The notes beneath the pieces are model-generated. The model was given only the letters and a program-made list of their open reading frames with translations, ran no database searches and had not been told where the DNA came from. A stretch of DNA of 64,000 nucleotides, taken from Luscinia megarhynchos (lineage: Eukaryota > Chordata > Aves > Passeriformes > Turdidae). Shown piece by piece: positions 10,954 through 24,396 of this stretch. Where the stretch lies: NCBI GenBank assembly GCA_034336665.1, contig JAPFBE010000003.1, positions 37,794,360 to 37,858,359 on the forward strand, in the 5' to 3' direction. The translations under genes were made by a program, and so were the position numbers. Numbering within the stretch: the first letter of the stretch is position 1; the number at the start of each line of letters is the position of its first letter.

Positions 10954-13900
10954 TATGTTCTTTGGCTCTTTTGGAAGTGCTTTTCGTCTGTGTTAGTATG
11001 GGCAGCCTTGCAAAATACCTCCAGATCTTCCAGCAATAATATATAACAGGTCAGGATGTTGTAGGTTGGACTACACATGGGAAAGTGTGTAGGAGTAAGT
11101 AATAGCAAAATACTCTCTCTTTTTGAGAACAGCAGTACCATTAAGATTTTGCAGATTGCAAATTGCAGAATGCTGAAAGCACAAATCTGGATACTCGGCT
11201 TGTTTCAAACTGGGGTGAAGATTGAGGTGCAGTAATCAAATACTTCCATACATTTGTGGCAGCTAGTGGAAATTCAATTCTTAGTCAACTTATAATACCT
11301 TTTTCTTTGTGCTTGAAGTTATTTCAGTATGCATTTCCCCCTCCCATTCTGCACAGCCAGAATCACTCCTTTTCCTTATTTCCAGCAAAAATAGATCAGT
11401 GAGAAAATTCTTCTAAACATATTAACCCACTTAGGAGGAAGGGAACACCAGGACTTGAATAAAGCTGAAATGCTAGATGTCTGCATGATCTTGTGCTGAC
11501 CTGAACACAGGAGACCTCCCACATGCTATTAAGATACAAAGAAAAGGTGAAGTCATACTTCCTATACCATGGCTTTCATTTACAGTGAAAGCTTTCAAAA
11601 TAAAAAATAGTTCTGCTGAAAGCAGATTTCATCCTTAGGATCTTGTGTCACCCATGTCCCAGCACATTCTGTCCTGGTACTCTAGCTCAGCCTCTCTGAA
11701 GCAGCCAGAAAGGAAAAAGCACCAGGGAACAAAAATCATGCTATTTTCAGGAGCAGTTTCCACCCTAATTTCATCAGTGCAGGATAGAAACATCTCTCAC
11801 AATTCTAGCTTCCCACTCCCAAGAATTTACTTATCTGACAATCTGAAACTGCCATGAGTGTCAATTGATGCACAGCAACTTTACAGGCTCCTGAAAGAGA
11901 GGACAGGCCATTCTACAGAGCCTCTTCCTTTGCAGAAGTCATGAAATTTTTGTTTCAAAGGAAAACATGAGAGGTCATTGTGGGCTTACACCAGTAAGAA
12001 AAGCCAGAGGGGCTGTACATATTGATTTGACCCATCATCTGCATTTCTGACTTTCTACAAATGATTTGGTTTTCAAGGTAGGTATTTATTATATGGATCA
12101 GTCATGGATTTCTGCTCAAGAGTCTGCTGCTATCCACAATTTTCTGGCCTTGCAAACTCTTGCAGCCACACATAGGAGCCTAATGCTTGCTACGACCCTT
12201 CAGTGACTTTTTTCATCTTTTCAGTATAAATTTGCAATTTTAGATAATATTTATTTTTCCAAGTATTGGACCAGTCAAATAATTCCATTGTAACATGCCA
12301 TGAAAATCAGGTAAATTCAATATTAGACATCTGTTTTATAGAGGACAATTGCTCCTGTAAAGCGAGTTTTAATTAATGCGTTGTTGGGTTTTATTTGAAT
12401 GTTTTAAACTTCCAGCTGTTTATGTTTGTCCTTATTGGTTTGCAAGTTTTTTTTTCCTACTAAGCTTCTCCTCTTCTGACTGGAGTGAATAGCAATACAG
12501 ATATTAAAGTGGAAACAAAGTCCTTTGCATGTCCCATTATTGGGCATGTCTGTTTACATACAATTACTAGCCTTGGGTGTCAAAGATGTCCAGATGTCAT
12601 CATTTTAACATCACCTCTGTAAGTTTAAAACAGGACAAGACTACAAGGGAAAAATTTCTAATGCTAGATGTGCAAAAATGGACAAATCTAAATGCCCTGC
12701 TTAAAAAAAACCAATAGAACTCTGGCATCCAAAAAACCTTTGCTTTGTTTTACATTTAAATTTTTGTCTCAGGTAAGGCTTTCTATATAACTCTGCATTG
12801 CTATTTTTCCTTCAGAGGTTAAAATAAATCTCCCAGATTTCTATAGAATTGCACCATATGACTTCCTGCTGACACTGAATTGAAACATACAGTATTCTCC
12901 TCTACAGTTTTCAAGCTATAATAATCTCCCATGGCACTCCCCCATCTCAGCAGTCTTATATCAGCAGATATTTCTTTAATAGTCTAAAAATTAGCATTTA
13001 AAATGTTAATTGCTTCCTGACTAATGATGAAAATTATGAGTTAAATGTGCAAGAATTATTTATAAATTGCAATGGCACACTAATTTTCTCTTCATCTTAT
13101 AAAAATACAGCAGCCAATGAGGAATTTCAGAGCAATTAGTAAGGTAGACTACACAAATCTGTGCAAGGCAAGCTTTTGTAGTTTGTACTTCATGCTTTTT
13201 TGGTCTCTAAGGGTAAAGAGTGTCAAATTTTTTCACCTAAGAAAACCTGCTAGATAAATTCATTGTCAGTGGTTTTCTTAAATTTTCAAACTCAGTAAAT
13301 AACTTCTGCAAGGATTCAGCAAGGAAAAACATAGTACTTATAGTGTTATCAAGTTTAAAATTCAAACATTACTACAAAGGGTGGCACAATTTAGAAATAT
13401 GTATTTTTTTTCCCATTGGTTCTAACACTTAGAATTTTCTTAGGTTCACACATTGGAAGATGAATGAAGCACCTCATTTTCAGTATGATACAGATTAGTT
13501 AACACAGTTCCTACAAGTTAAGATACAAACATACCTATATAATATTACAGCAATGGATAAGAAAAAAAATCAAAAATAAAGATATGCATACATTTTCTTC
13601 TCAACAAAGTGAAAAACTGGGTTCATAAGAAGTCCCTTAAATTGGCTTCTTTGGATTCCAAAATATTTCTACAGCTGTGGTTCTGTGGTTCTGGCTCCCT
13701 ACTCACTGCCTTGAAAGCCACAAAACTTGATAATTTTCTCCAACTTTTAGTCTGAGACTCTATCCAAGAAATACCTGCAGAACTGCCCTACTAGGAATGA
13801 ATCCTGAGTGCTTATACTTCAATATTTTCCAAAATCCAGAGATGAATTCTTTCCCTACTTCAATTCTAGCAGGATGTAAGGGAAAGCTACAGCTGACTCA

Positions 13901-14635
13901 ATGTAGGGATAGGAAAACCCACAATTTATTTCAAAAGAAGAAAATTAAATCAAAGTAAATACCTTTAAAGTGCAATAGTAAGGTGAGAGAATAACATAAA
14001 TATGGAAAGCATGTAAACAAGATAGTGATAGACAATTAGGAGATAAAAATAAAATGCTACAGTGACATTTTACAGGCAGTTTTAAAAAGCCAGATTAATT
14101 TTTAGTGTCATACTTCACTTTAGTACCTCTGCTGGGCCCAAGTTATCACTTTGGCAAGAAATTGGAGCTTTGTAAAATAACCTACTTTTAGTCTCTGCAG
14201 ATCTACCGTAGACTGAATTAATTCATCATCAGTATTCATTTATACTGAAGTGCCTATGCCTAGAAGTGGAACAGTGAGGATTTTTTTAAAAAAAGAAAGA
14301 TCACATAAAGGTTTTTGTATACTGTTTTAAAAGTAAATTAATGCTGCATTTGCTTGTTTGTCCATCACTTTTTGCAGGAGTCATGCTAAAGGCACAACTA
14401 TTTTCATAGCCCCACAAGGAACATATTTTCACATTGGTATCATGTTTTTGAATAATTGCTCCATTGTATTAGGAATAAAAGCATTCAAAAGTGGCCACAC
14501 AGAGTTATTTTCATCTTTCCTAAATCTGAATATATCAGACCCTGCTCCAACATGGCTTTCCTATCTGTTGGTAGATCACTAAATACAGCAGCACAGCACA
14601 CATTTATGTACAGATGAGATGGGAATGCTGCCAAG

Positions 14636-14708
14636 TCACAGAATCATAGAATCTTAGCATTTTATAGTGAAAAAGATCTCTAGGATCATTGAGTCCAAAT
14701 AGGATGCC
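14636..14708 (-). mobile_element. Short CR1 3' terminal fragment
   Basis: The 'cacagaatcatagaat' terminal repeat in reverse orientation, followed by a diverged 'aaagatctctaggatcat' segment, corresponds to the last 70 bp or so of a CR1 on the minus strand. Confidence 0.7.
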
Positions 14709-17539
14709 ATTCAAACAACTTAAAATATTAATCTCAATTTATTTTAAAGGCAGATTAACTGCACATCACTGAACTGAGTTTCATTATAAAAAGCTGAAAC
14801 AAGCCTGTAGATCCTCACAAAATCCTTTCCAAACTTTCTCCTTTTTCACTGTGTAGCATTTACATAAATCTTTAGCTACCACAGTTTAGAAATTGTCTGC
14901 TACTCAACAGCAGGCAAGTCGTGGTTTGTGGGTCATGGATGAAGAGCCTGCTCAGCCTATGTACCACACAGCCCTAAAACACAGGAACTCTGCTTGTACT
15001 GTGCTGCAAAATGGGAGAGAAATAGCAGGTGGAGCCATAAGGATGGATGTTCAGTGGCTGTAACCAGATGAATGGTCTGGCTGTAATAACCCAGGCTAAG
15101 GAGTTATATGCTGAAGAAATTGCCTAAACTCCTTACAATCCCATTCATACTGAGCCTTGCCACCTGGTCTTGGCACTTGAAACAGAATCTGCATCAGAAG
15201 AGATTAACATTGCCTCTGGGGCTAGTCAAGTTTATTCTTGCAAATTAATGTGAAGCAAATAACCCTCCCTGAGAGCATTTATAGAATGAGACAAAAGAGA
15301 TCAAAATTTGAATGTCCAAGAGGATTATGTTACTCATCTTTGTCATGGGAAAGAAGAACTCACTACAGAAATCATAATTAAAAAATAAGAAAGTAAGCAC
15401 TACCTAAAAGGCCATAATAATCTCTCAATATAAGCAGACCTAATTTGTAAAAGCAAATGTGGGAATAAGGAACTTAGCTCACTTTGCTTTTCCAAGAACA
15501 GCTCCCTCTGTTTTTCCAGGAACAACTATATAAAAGAACAGTGTAGGTGAACAGAACAAAATTATTTGGAGCATTCTGTCAATAGGAAATGATCAATTGA
15601 CAGGGAACTTGATTAGAAAATATTAGCAAATTTTAACCATCTGTGGTGTTGAAAATTCATGAACATATTTATTACTCTTTGTCAGTGTACTCAGAGCAGA
15701 TAATGTTCTTGACAGAGCTGGTTTTATTTTACAGGCATTGTATATTACCATGATATTTGTTCTTGATCAGCTTTATTCGAAGAATTACCATCAGAACTTC
15801 CCCCATCTATTTTTTCTGAAAAGCTATTTTACTTTTTCAGCATAAAGCATGCATTGAGAAATGTGGTTAGATGTCCTGGGGCTTTCTCATGGGCCTTGGT
15901 GACTGCAATTACAAGAATTTACATACAGTAGCACAGTGAGATGTATTTTGTGCAAATACTGTCAGAACATAATGCCTGGCAGTAAGTATCACAGTTATTA
16001 GAGTTTGGACAGCACACGTCACCACACTGATTAAAATTTTCAGCTATTTTGTATGCTACATAAAACCAGAAATAAGTTATTTTTATTTTTAATTTAATTG
16101 AATAAGTTATACTACATCCAGAGTTTTCATTCCACTCACCTGTGCTCTTTAAGTGATATTCCAAGATGAACTTCCAGTGTATAAACATTGACTTAACACA
16201 TCTGAATTATTACCTTTATCTTTAAAAGAAAAATTTTTTAAAAATGGCATTAAGGAATTTGAGTCAATCTGCCAAGAAAAGCCAAGTCATAAGGCAAATG
16301 AGGAGACAGCTCAGAAGCTGGCAACACATTTGTCTGAAGATTCTGCCAAATAACCAGATGTTTCTGCTGCACAACTGCGCCTGAAACTCAGCACAGGAAT
16401 CCTACCAGAACTTACTATAGTACAAAACTAATGATCAACCTTTAATCTAGGGAAAAATGTTCATTTCAGACCATGCTTTCACCAAGTGCTGTCAAGAAAG
16501 TTTAGAATAATCCCAGGAGAAAGGAAGTTACCAAACAACAAATTGATAAATGCATCTTTAATTCACTGTAACCACTGTCACACTGTAAGAAGTCATTTAA
16601 ACAGAAATTTATTTCTGCAACACTTGAAAGATATTTCTGAGCTGAAATAACCATAATAAAAATAACTAAAAAAAGTTCACCAGTTTTTCTGTAAAGTAAC
16701 AGGAATACTGAATGAACTCTAGACTCCAGTATTTGCCTATGGAAAGTAGAAAATCAGTTGAGAGAATGATGTCAGAGTGTGATTTTTACAGTCTTTGCAA
16801 AATCACAGCATTTAGTGATATCAATAGGAATTGTTTCTTAGATAAAATTCCAAGACACTTTCCTACCAAAATTAGAAGTACTGCCCTTAATTTTCATTCT
16901 TGCTTTTCTCTGCAATGAAATAGTAGAGGTATTAAAAATTAAAACTTCTAGTGGTTATTGGTGTGACATGTTCACTGTTCTCTGCAGCAGTACAAGCTGA
17001 ATATCTTTTGTTGGCAAAATATAACTAATAATGTTAAGACAGCTACAGCCTAGCTTGAGTTCCCATGCCTCTAATTACCAAATATCAATTATGAGATTTT
17101 TTCTTTCTTTAATGTTTGAAGTAGTTACACTTTTCCATGGGAAAAGAGACAAATCTTATAATGATAACAAGTACAAAAAAAGTGAGTTCAAGCAAATACA
17201 AACAATAATTTGGATCCACAATGACCCTAAAAAAAAAATTAATATCTAATCTTTGGCATGAACTCTGAAGGCTTATGTGAGTAAAATAAGTCCTGGCACT
17301 GAAAGGAAAAGAAGTATGGGTTTTCAAACTTCATAGACCTGGACTTTGGTCTAAGAAGGAGTGCAGTAATTCACATTATATGTACACATTAAACTTAGGT
17401 TTAAAAGATCTTTAAAACATAATGAAGTTTATCCTAGTTACAAGGATTCCACCAGTTATTTAATTTATAAAGAGGTCATGAAAACTAGAGGAATAACTGG
17501 ATCTGTCTTTAAAATTAATTTAGATCTTTGTTTAGAAAT

Positions 17540-18340
17540 AAGAGCCACTCCTCCTTCACCAGCAAGATCTGGAGGCCCAGGTCTGGCTCCTTACACCCAG
17601 AGCCACATAGCCACACTCCATAAGCTCCAGGTCTCCTCTGTATCACATGGAAGAGCAGCAGGGCCAATAGCCTGAGGGCTGAACCGGGCTCCTCACTCTC
17701 CCCATGCCTCATGTCCATAACTCTGAGCAGCCACAAACAACCCTTGACAGCAGGTTAGGCCACCAGACTGTGCCCTCCTTTCCCTGCCACAGCAATCTCT
17801 CGCTGCTCTCTCCTGGTGCTGCTGTGTGGCTCAGATCAGCCAGCTCTGGCTCAATTTCTCATTGAAGGTAACTCCCAGCTTCTCATCTGCTCCCAGGACA
17901 CTAATCATCCTCTGCGAGTGCCAGAAGTCACAAGTTTCTGGGTTTTGTCATCATTTTCCAGTCAGAAAAATGCAGACTCTGCCTGCCTCTCCTTCAGTAC
18001 AGCCGTGCACCCTGGTTCCTGTAGCTGCATGGTGCTGGAGAAGATCTGGTCTTTTTCTTTTTTATCACCTCTGATGCTGTGCAGCTGCTGACCTCCTCCT
18101 GCAGCTCCTTTACTTGGTCACACTCTCCACCTGCAGCCAAGGCATCACCTCCCCAGCCCCTGCCTTAGCCAGAGGCTCTGGGCACCAGCTGTGTCCCAAG
18201 ACCTGGAGAACTAGACTGTCGTTTGGGACCTTTGTCTGACCTAAGGCTTCTGATGTTCCCAAAATAGTTTCTCCAGTCAGTGCTGATAACAACGGAGCCC
18301 TGTGGTGCATCACCACCAGCACCCAGCACATGGTTTTGCT
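17540..18340 (-). mobile_element. Probable degraded retrotransposon 5' or ORF1-like region
   Basis: About 800 bp, GC-richer than its surroundings. On the minus strand around 18135-18000 a broken frame suggests a Leu/Glu/Lys-rich segment (KELQEEV-like, then an I-DKK-like stretch), interrupted by a one-base shift and a stop. I associate such heptad-type sequence with the ORF1/5' part of avian retrotransposons. No terminal repeats or intact frame are seen. It could instead be a different repeat or an old processed sequence. The assignment is inference. Confidence 0.35.
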
Positions 18341-18475
18341 GCAGTTTGCTGATAGCTCATTAACATCAAAAAGGTGTGCTTACCATCCTAAGCTTGCAGA
18401 AGCAGTCCTATTACCATCATTCACCTGTGGGTTGATTAGTGAATCAATAAATTCATGATTTGCATGGAAAACACT

Positions 18476-18494
18476 GAGTATACCCTGTATACTC
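18476..18494. repeat. Perfect 8-bp hairpin with 3-nt loop
   Basis: GAGTATAC at 18476-18483 and GTATACTC at 18487-18494 are exact reverse complements, separated by CCT. An octamer motif ATTTGCAT lies just left (18458-18465) and a second at 18645-18652. Significance is unknown. Confidence 0.5.
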
Positions 18495-21400
18495 CTAGGT
18501 ATGCCTGTGGGCACCTTAAAGAAAGTCACAATTCCCAGCTTGTTCTTTCAAGTGGTGTCCCTAGCTCATTTCAGTCTCACTGCCATCATCCCACTGTGAC
18601 AGCATCTACTACTGCAGTGTCTTCCCAGCTTATGTGAGGGGTTAATTTGCATATCCATAAATTCTAGCTAAAACTAACAAAAAGATGTACTTGGAGGCTG
18701 GTGGTGAAAAGTGTATCCCTGGTAAATATAAAAATATACACACCATCCAAAACCAGAAGCTGTTTTTTATTGTGAAAATGTTCTTTCCTGCTTGACTTGT
18801 GACTTCCCGTTTGCACCTACTGATGTCATCAACTTCTTCAACTAAGAGAGAGTCTAAATTGTGAATTTAGAGACATCAAGACACACATCCTTTCATACAC
18901 TAACTTAAAAGCTTTTTCATGGTCCAGCACTCACACAAAAGATGCTCTCAGGTAACAGTATTCAAGCAATGCCCATTGTGAGAAATTTTAGGCAAATACA
19001 AAAGGTCTACAGAACTGTTAATGGTGCAATCCTTTACAGAGGACTTGGGGTCCTTCCTCTCACCATCTTCCAGGATACATCCTTTGTTGAACCTGCATCA
19101 GGCAGAGGACTATGACCAAGCTCAGGCTTAAAAAGAAAAGGAAAAAAAAAATTAACATCTCAGAACTCTGAGATGTTGCAAATGATGAAGCAAAATTAAT
19201 TCTTCATCCAAATGTACTAGAATTACTACTTCTCACAACTGAAAAAAGACACTTAAATAGAAGCAGAATTTATCTTTTTGTCTGCATGTACTTGAGTATA
19301 TAATCATCCCTTCAGTCCCATGCATCAGACTTTATTCAAGTCTGAAGTCCAATAGCCAGTAACCATCTGGCTAAATCATTATTCATGGGTATTGTCTAAA
19401 CAGCTACTCCTGTGCAGAAGCAGATTTTACTTCTCTTCTGTGGCTTCTCTCCTTGCATTAGCATCAAAGGTCTTCAGTTTGAAAAGGCAGTCTCAAGCTT
19501 TTTTTCTATCTGGAATGATATACAGACAATGCTAAAAGATGCCTCCCACACCCAACACCTTGTTGCCTCTTGCCTTTTCATGCCTTGCACAAGTTCTGAA
19601 GGGTCAGTTTTCTCTGGGTGCTTGGAAGCAAAAGCATTTGCCCTGTACTAACCAGTGTTACACCTCTCTATCCTCATTTGAAAAATGCTGACAAAAGGCC
19701 TGAGCATCGCCATGGAAACACTTTACCCAATATCCTTGTAAATCTATTTGCCAAGGAGGCATGGGTCTGCAAAGCATTAACACACTCTCACCTCCTAAAT
19801 AACCAATACATACTTTCCTCAAACAAAATGCTTTTGCCACTGTTTTAAAACCAATGCCACAAGGTTTGTTTCTTTTTAGTTTTTTGCCAGCCTTAGGAAC
19901 TGCAAGTGCTGCTCAGACCCAGTAATTCCAATTTGCACAAGCAAGACTTAATTTCCTTCTCACCTCAATCAGAAAGCACAAACTGGCCCTGAGGCAAGGC
20001 TGGAACACCACCTATTGGTGAAAAGGCCACTGGTTGGGACCTTTACTGTACACCTGCTTTTGTTACTTCAGAGGACAAACCTCTAGGATCCTCTGAGCTG
20101 AAACATGGGAGAAATTGAGATGATAATGAGGATGATGCAGCCTGAAAATACCAAAAGCCCTCCCTAAAGCCCACCACCCATCCTTCCCTTGACTGGGAAA
20201 GGAAGTAATGGCATTCTACCACAGCATATCTCCCCCGGTAGTGCTTTCTACTGCCCCTCTTTCCACCACTTCCACTAGCTGCATTTACAACTTCATGATT
20301 TGCTTCTACAGTGCATCACTTGTATTCTTTCTCCTGGGCTCTGAAACAAGCTTTCTACAAACACTGTATTTCATTCTGCATTCCTACAGGGTTTTTTTCA
20401 CATTTATTAAAAGATTCAGTAACAGTCCCCATCTAATAACCCATCAATTTAATTTATCTGAATCTTTCCATAATCTGTCAGACAGTTTTTTTCCCCACTG
20501 ATTCTATGGAATCTAATTGAACAGTATCTCAAAAATTTGAAAATTTATCCATTAGCCTTGTTAAACAAATTAAAGCGCATAACAAAATCACAAAGGGATA
20601 AATAATACCCTTTTCCATAAAAAATTAATTATATTACCTCAGCTTTTTTTTTTCTCAATTCAGACATGAAATTTAAGGCTTATTTTTGTTCATTTGTATT
20701 CAGTGCTATATTCATTTCCAATTTTCATATCCAGTAGTTCATTATATTCATAAATTATTTGCAATGTGCAACCTTTCTAGATATACACAGACAGTCCACT
20801 GTGAATGGTCAGTGTCAATTTCAATCAGTGTTTTCCTCTCTGCTCATATTGCCCAGTAACTTTCTCAGAAAATCCATAGGCAGCGTATCAATAGGATGCA
20901 GTCATCTGTTCTTGTAATAATTGCTGTTAAATACTATTTTTCAAGAATTCTTTTATGAGTTAATCAAAGTAATGTCCACACATTGGCCACTTTCCATGAG
21001 AGCCTTGCAAGAAACAGTCTTTATTTTATGTCTGCCTCTGTAAAGAGAACTCTGGGTGTTAAAAGCTGGACATTCCCTTCTCCCTACTCTGAGTCAATAT
21101 TACAAATTTAGTGAGGAAAAGAAAATTCTAGTCGTTCGCCACTTCTTTTATTACTCTTGAGCTTTCCTGGCCCCTTGGACCTATATCCCCTAAACAATTT
21201 AGCACCAGATCCATGAGCAGAACATGGATCACATAAGCATCCTTGGAGACACTCAGACGTATCACTATTCTCATATTATATGCCCTGATCATTGTGACTC
21301 ACAAAACTTAGGCATCCCCTGAGGGCAAATAAAGCATAAGGAGCCCTGGCTATCTACAGGGCAATGCTGTAAAGCTGCTTTCTCCTTACAAGAGTATATT

Positions 21401-23968
21401 CAGCAGACTCACAGATTTACAGTGGTGATTTTTAAGCCTGAACTGCAGAGACCAGATGTACTTGACCATGCACTCAAGGACCTATCCTTGACTGAAGAGT
21501 CACTTCACCTGAGCCAGAATAACCTCTCAAGCTAGAGTGTGTAATGCACGCTCATGGTGATGGCTTGAACCCATTGCTCTTGACTGGCAAAATTCTGTCC
21601 ACTACACCCCCCAATGCACCTCTGCCAAAGACAAAGAAAAGCAAAAATGTGCTCATTTCACAGGTGGCTCACTTCAGCTGCTGTGCTGTGTGACACAGTC
21701 CTTTGAGCTGACTGCAGGGAGAAGGATGTCTCCTATTACACAGAGCTGAGGAAACAGGAACTTTTATGTCACATATTTTAGGCACAATACTGAAAAAGCA
21801 ACAATAGCAACTGCAAATAACAAATCTATCTAAGGGTGAACAAAGAAGTGCAGGCACGACGTGGAATTGTGAACTCTTGTCCCGGGTAGCTCCACACTCA
21901 TTTCCAGGTGCTGATCTAAAATGCCACTTCAGTCCTGGGGTCTATGACTCAAGCCAATTCAAGCCAGAAAAGGAAAACCCTCTTAGTTCTTCAAAGGGCA
22001 GACAATTTTTGAACTGTGTCAAGGCATCACATGTACTTCTTTTTCAGTATGTATCTGTATAGTATTCTCTACACAAAGGTTTTTTTGAAATGGTATTAAT
22101 ACACTAAGAAAAACAAGTCATATCTTGTTAATTCAATCAAATTTGAGTTAATCTAGGGAGTCATTCCTTATCCCCCATGTGCATCATTCTTGGTCCTTCT
22201 ACTCAGGCTCTCTTTAGTGCACATTCTTTTTGAATTGTGAATTCCTATAGTTCTATTTAATGCTTCCCTTATTATGTACTAATGGCAATGCTAGAAAATA
22301 TCTCTATCAACCATTCTGCCAGGCTCCCTGTCTTGTAAATTGTAATCAGTATCCAATGCCTTTTTAAATCAGCAGGTCTCTTTGAGAAAATAAATTGATT
22401 AGTGACTGTTAGTAGTTCACTCTAAATACATCAATAAAATGTGAATTCACTCAAAAAATAAGAGCCTGCTTCTGAGACTGCTTAATGTAAACATAATGAT
22501 GGCAAAATTTGCATCTAAATTGGAAGACTTTCAATAACGAAACAAATGCAACACAAAATTAATGTGTCCCAGCTAAACAACCACTTTGAACAAACTTGAA
22601 ATTTCTTCAAAGAATGAAGTCAAGTTAATTTCAAGAAAATTAATTTTAAAAAATCCATAAAACCAGGTTAACAATTATAAATTATATTCTTAGTCATCAG
22701 TTCTTTATCAACCCAATCCCAAGACAGTCCTTCTTTTATTTCATCCCAAATTTAGAACACATTATGGGTCACCAGGATCATTCAGTTTGGAGTTTTTAAT
22801 GTTACTACTGTGTATCATCTTTAGTTCTAATAAAACAATGTGTAAGCTAAGCATTACCTTATAAGTATGGTGGGCAAGTTTCCAACTTAAATTGTAAATT
22901 ATTGAATTTCAATCTTAAAATGTTTTTTCCTAAAAAAAATGTTTAATTTGGCCCTTGATAATAAAGGGTTGAGATGGTATTTTTTAATCATCACACGATA
23001 GTCTGTCACTCTTTCCAAGTACAGAACATTAACACCCATTGAACAAATTTACTTTTTCTGCCAAAGTAGTCAGCAGTGCTAAGAACTGCCACCGTGTTCT
23101 TAATAAGAGATTTTTAAACTACCATATTAAAAAAAACCCACATCTTTTAACAATTAAAAGATGTTTTATTTTCAAATTGTTTCCCAAGGCAGTGGTCACA
23201 GTGGTAGTGTCCTGTTTAATTATATATTATTCTGCAGAAGTGGGACAGATACATTATTTGTAATAGATATAAAATAGTATAGGAGCAGGTATTATTTGTC
23301 TTTCCTGTGAACAATTCTTGGCATCAAAAGTGTTGTGAGGGATTTTTTTTAACACTTTGTAAATTAAACTGCCTGAATTTTTAGTCTTGTGTACTATTTA
23401 CCTGCTTTATTTTTCACTTCAAGTATTTTGATTTAATGTTAATAGACAATTCAATGCATCAAAGCTTGTAAACTTGCAGGTAATAAGTCTTTCAGTGTTT
23501 ATGTTTAATCTTTGTCTTTCCCGACTAAATTCTTTCAGAAGTAACATCTTCTAATTAAAGGGAAAGAAGTAGATGAGGGGAAAAGGAAAGAGCAGAGAAC
23601 AGTGTTAAAATTTCTTTCATTCCTCAAAGTACTATTTGACCTATGAACTTGTTTTGCTCATACTTGCCAAAAAATTTTGTAATAAAATTTTTAAGAATAA
23701 GAAGAATAAGACCATATACTACATATATTTTAATTAGGCTGCTGACCAATTTTAATTTTTCTGTTCATTTCTATTGCTATCTAATATTAGCTAGAAAGCA
23801 TTTTAGAGCATTATTTCTAAGCATGACTACATTTAACTTCAGTGTACAGAAACAGCCAAGGAGATAAATGGAAGAAAGGTATAACCAACAAAACAAACCT
23901 GGGCTTAATCTGCATTAAAGTTGATTAAATCTTCATTTAATAAGGCAAAATAATTAGAAATGCAAGTT

Positions 23969-23986
23969 TAAAAAAAAAAAAAAAAA
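23969..23986. repeat. Poly(A) run
   Basis: A near-uninterrupted run of about 17 A residues in ITGBL1 intron 2. No recognisable retroposed gene body lies upstream on the plus strand, so I call only the homopolymer. Confidence 0.8.
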
Positions 23987-24368
23987 GAACAAACAAAGCT
24001 TATAGAGTATCTAAGTTGGATACTTTTTTTTCCTGGTCTTTATTTGCATAATCCAGTGAAAAATGAATAATATGCAACTCCTTGCATTACCCTAGCAGCA
24101 ATAATGCAAAGTATGTTCACAACAAATAAAGCAACTTTCAAAAAAGTAAGGTGGAAAATATCTTTTTCCAAAAAAAATGAGATATAACTAGCAAGAGTCA
24201 GAATTTTAATTTAAGCATCCTTCATATGAATAGACTGACAGCAGTGAGGAAATAAAATGGTCTTTAAGGTGTCAGTGCTTAATAAAATAAAGTAGCATCA
24301 AAGGAAAATACATTACTTAAAGGAGAGTAAAGCCCAGCTTTCTCCTAAGTTTTAGTGCTGTCCTTTTA

Positions 24369-24396
24369 AAAGCTGTCAATGTTTATTGACAGTTTT
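24369..24396. repeat. 12-bp inverted repeat, 4-nt loop
   Basis: CTGTCAAT (24373-24380) and ATTGACAG (24385-24392) are exact reverse complements around GTTT. The stem extends by four more pairs outward, one of them a G:T wobble, to 24369-24396. The arms contain CTGTCA/TGACAG, the core bound by TALE homeodomain proteins (MEIS, TGIF). Binding is inference only. Confidence 0.6.

Noticed and set aside
15919..16188. Cysteine-containing minus-strand frame considered as ITGBL1 exon 3
   Set aside because: It lacks the CxCGxCxC pattern and the glycine-histidine-glycine start expected after exon 2. The cysteine spacing does not fit an I-EGF unit.
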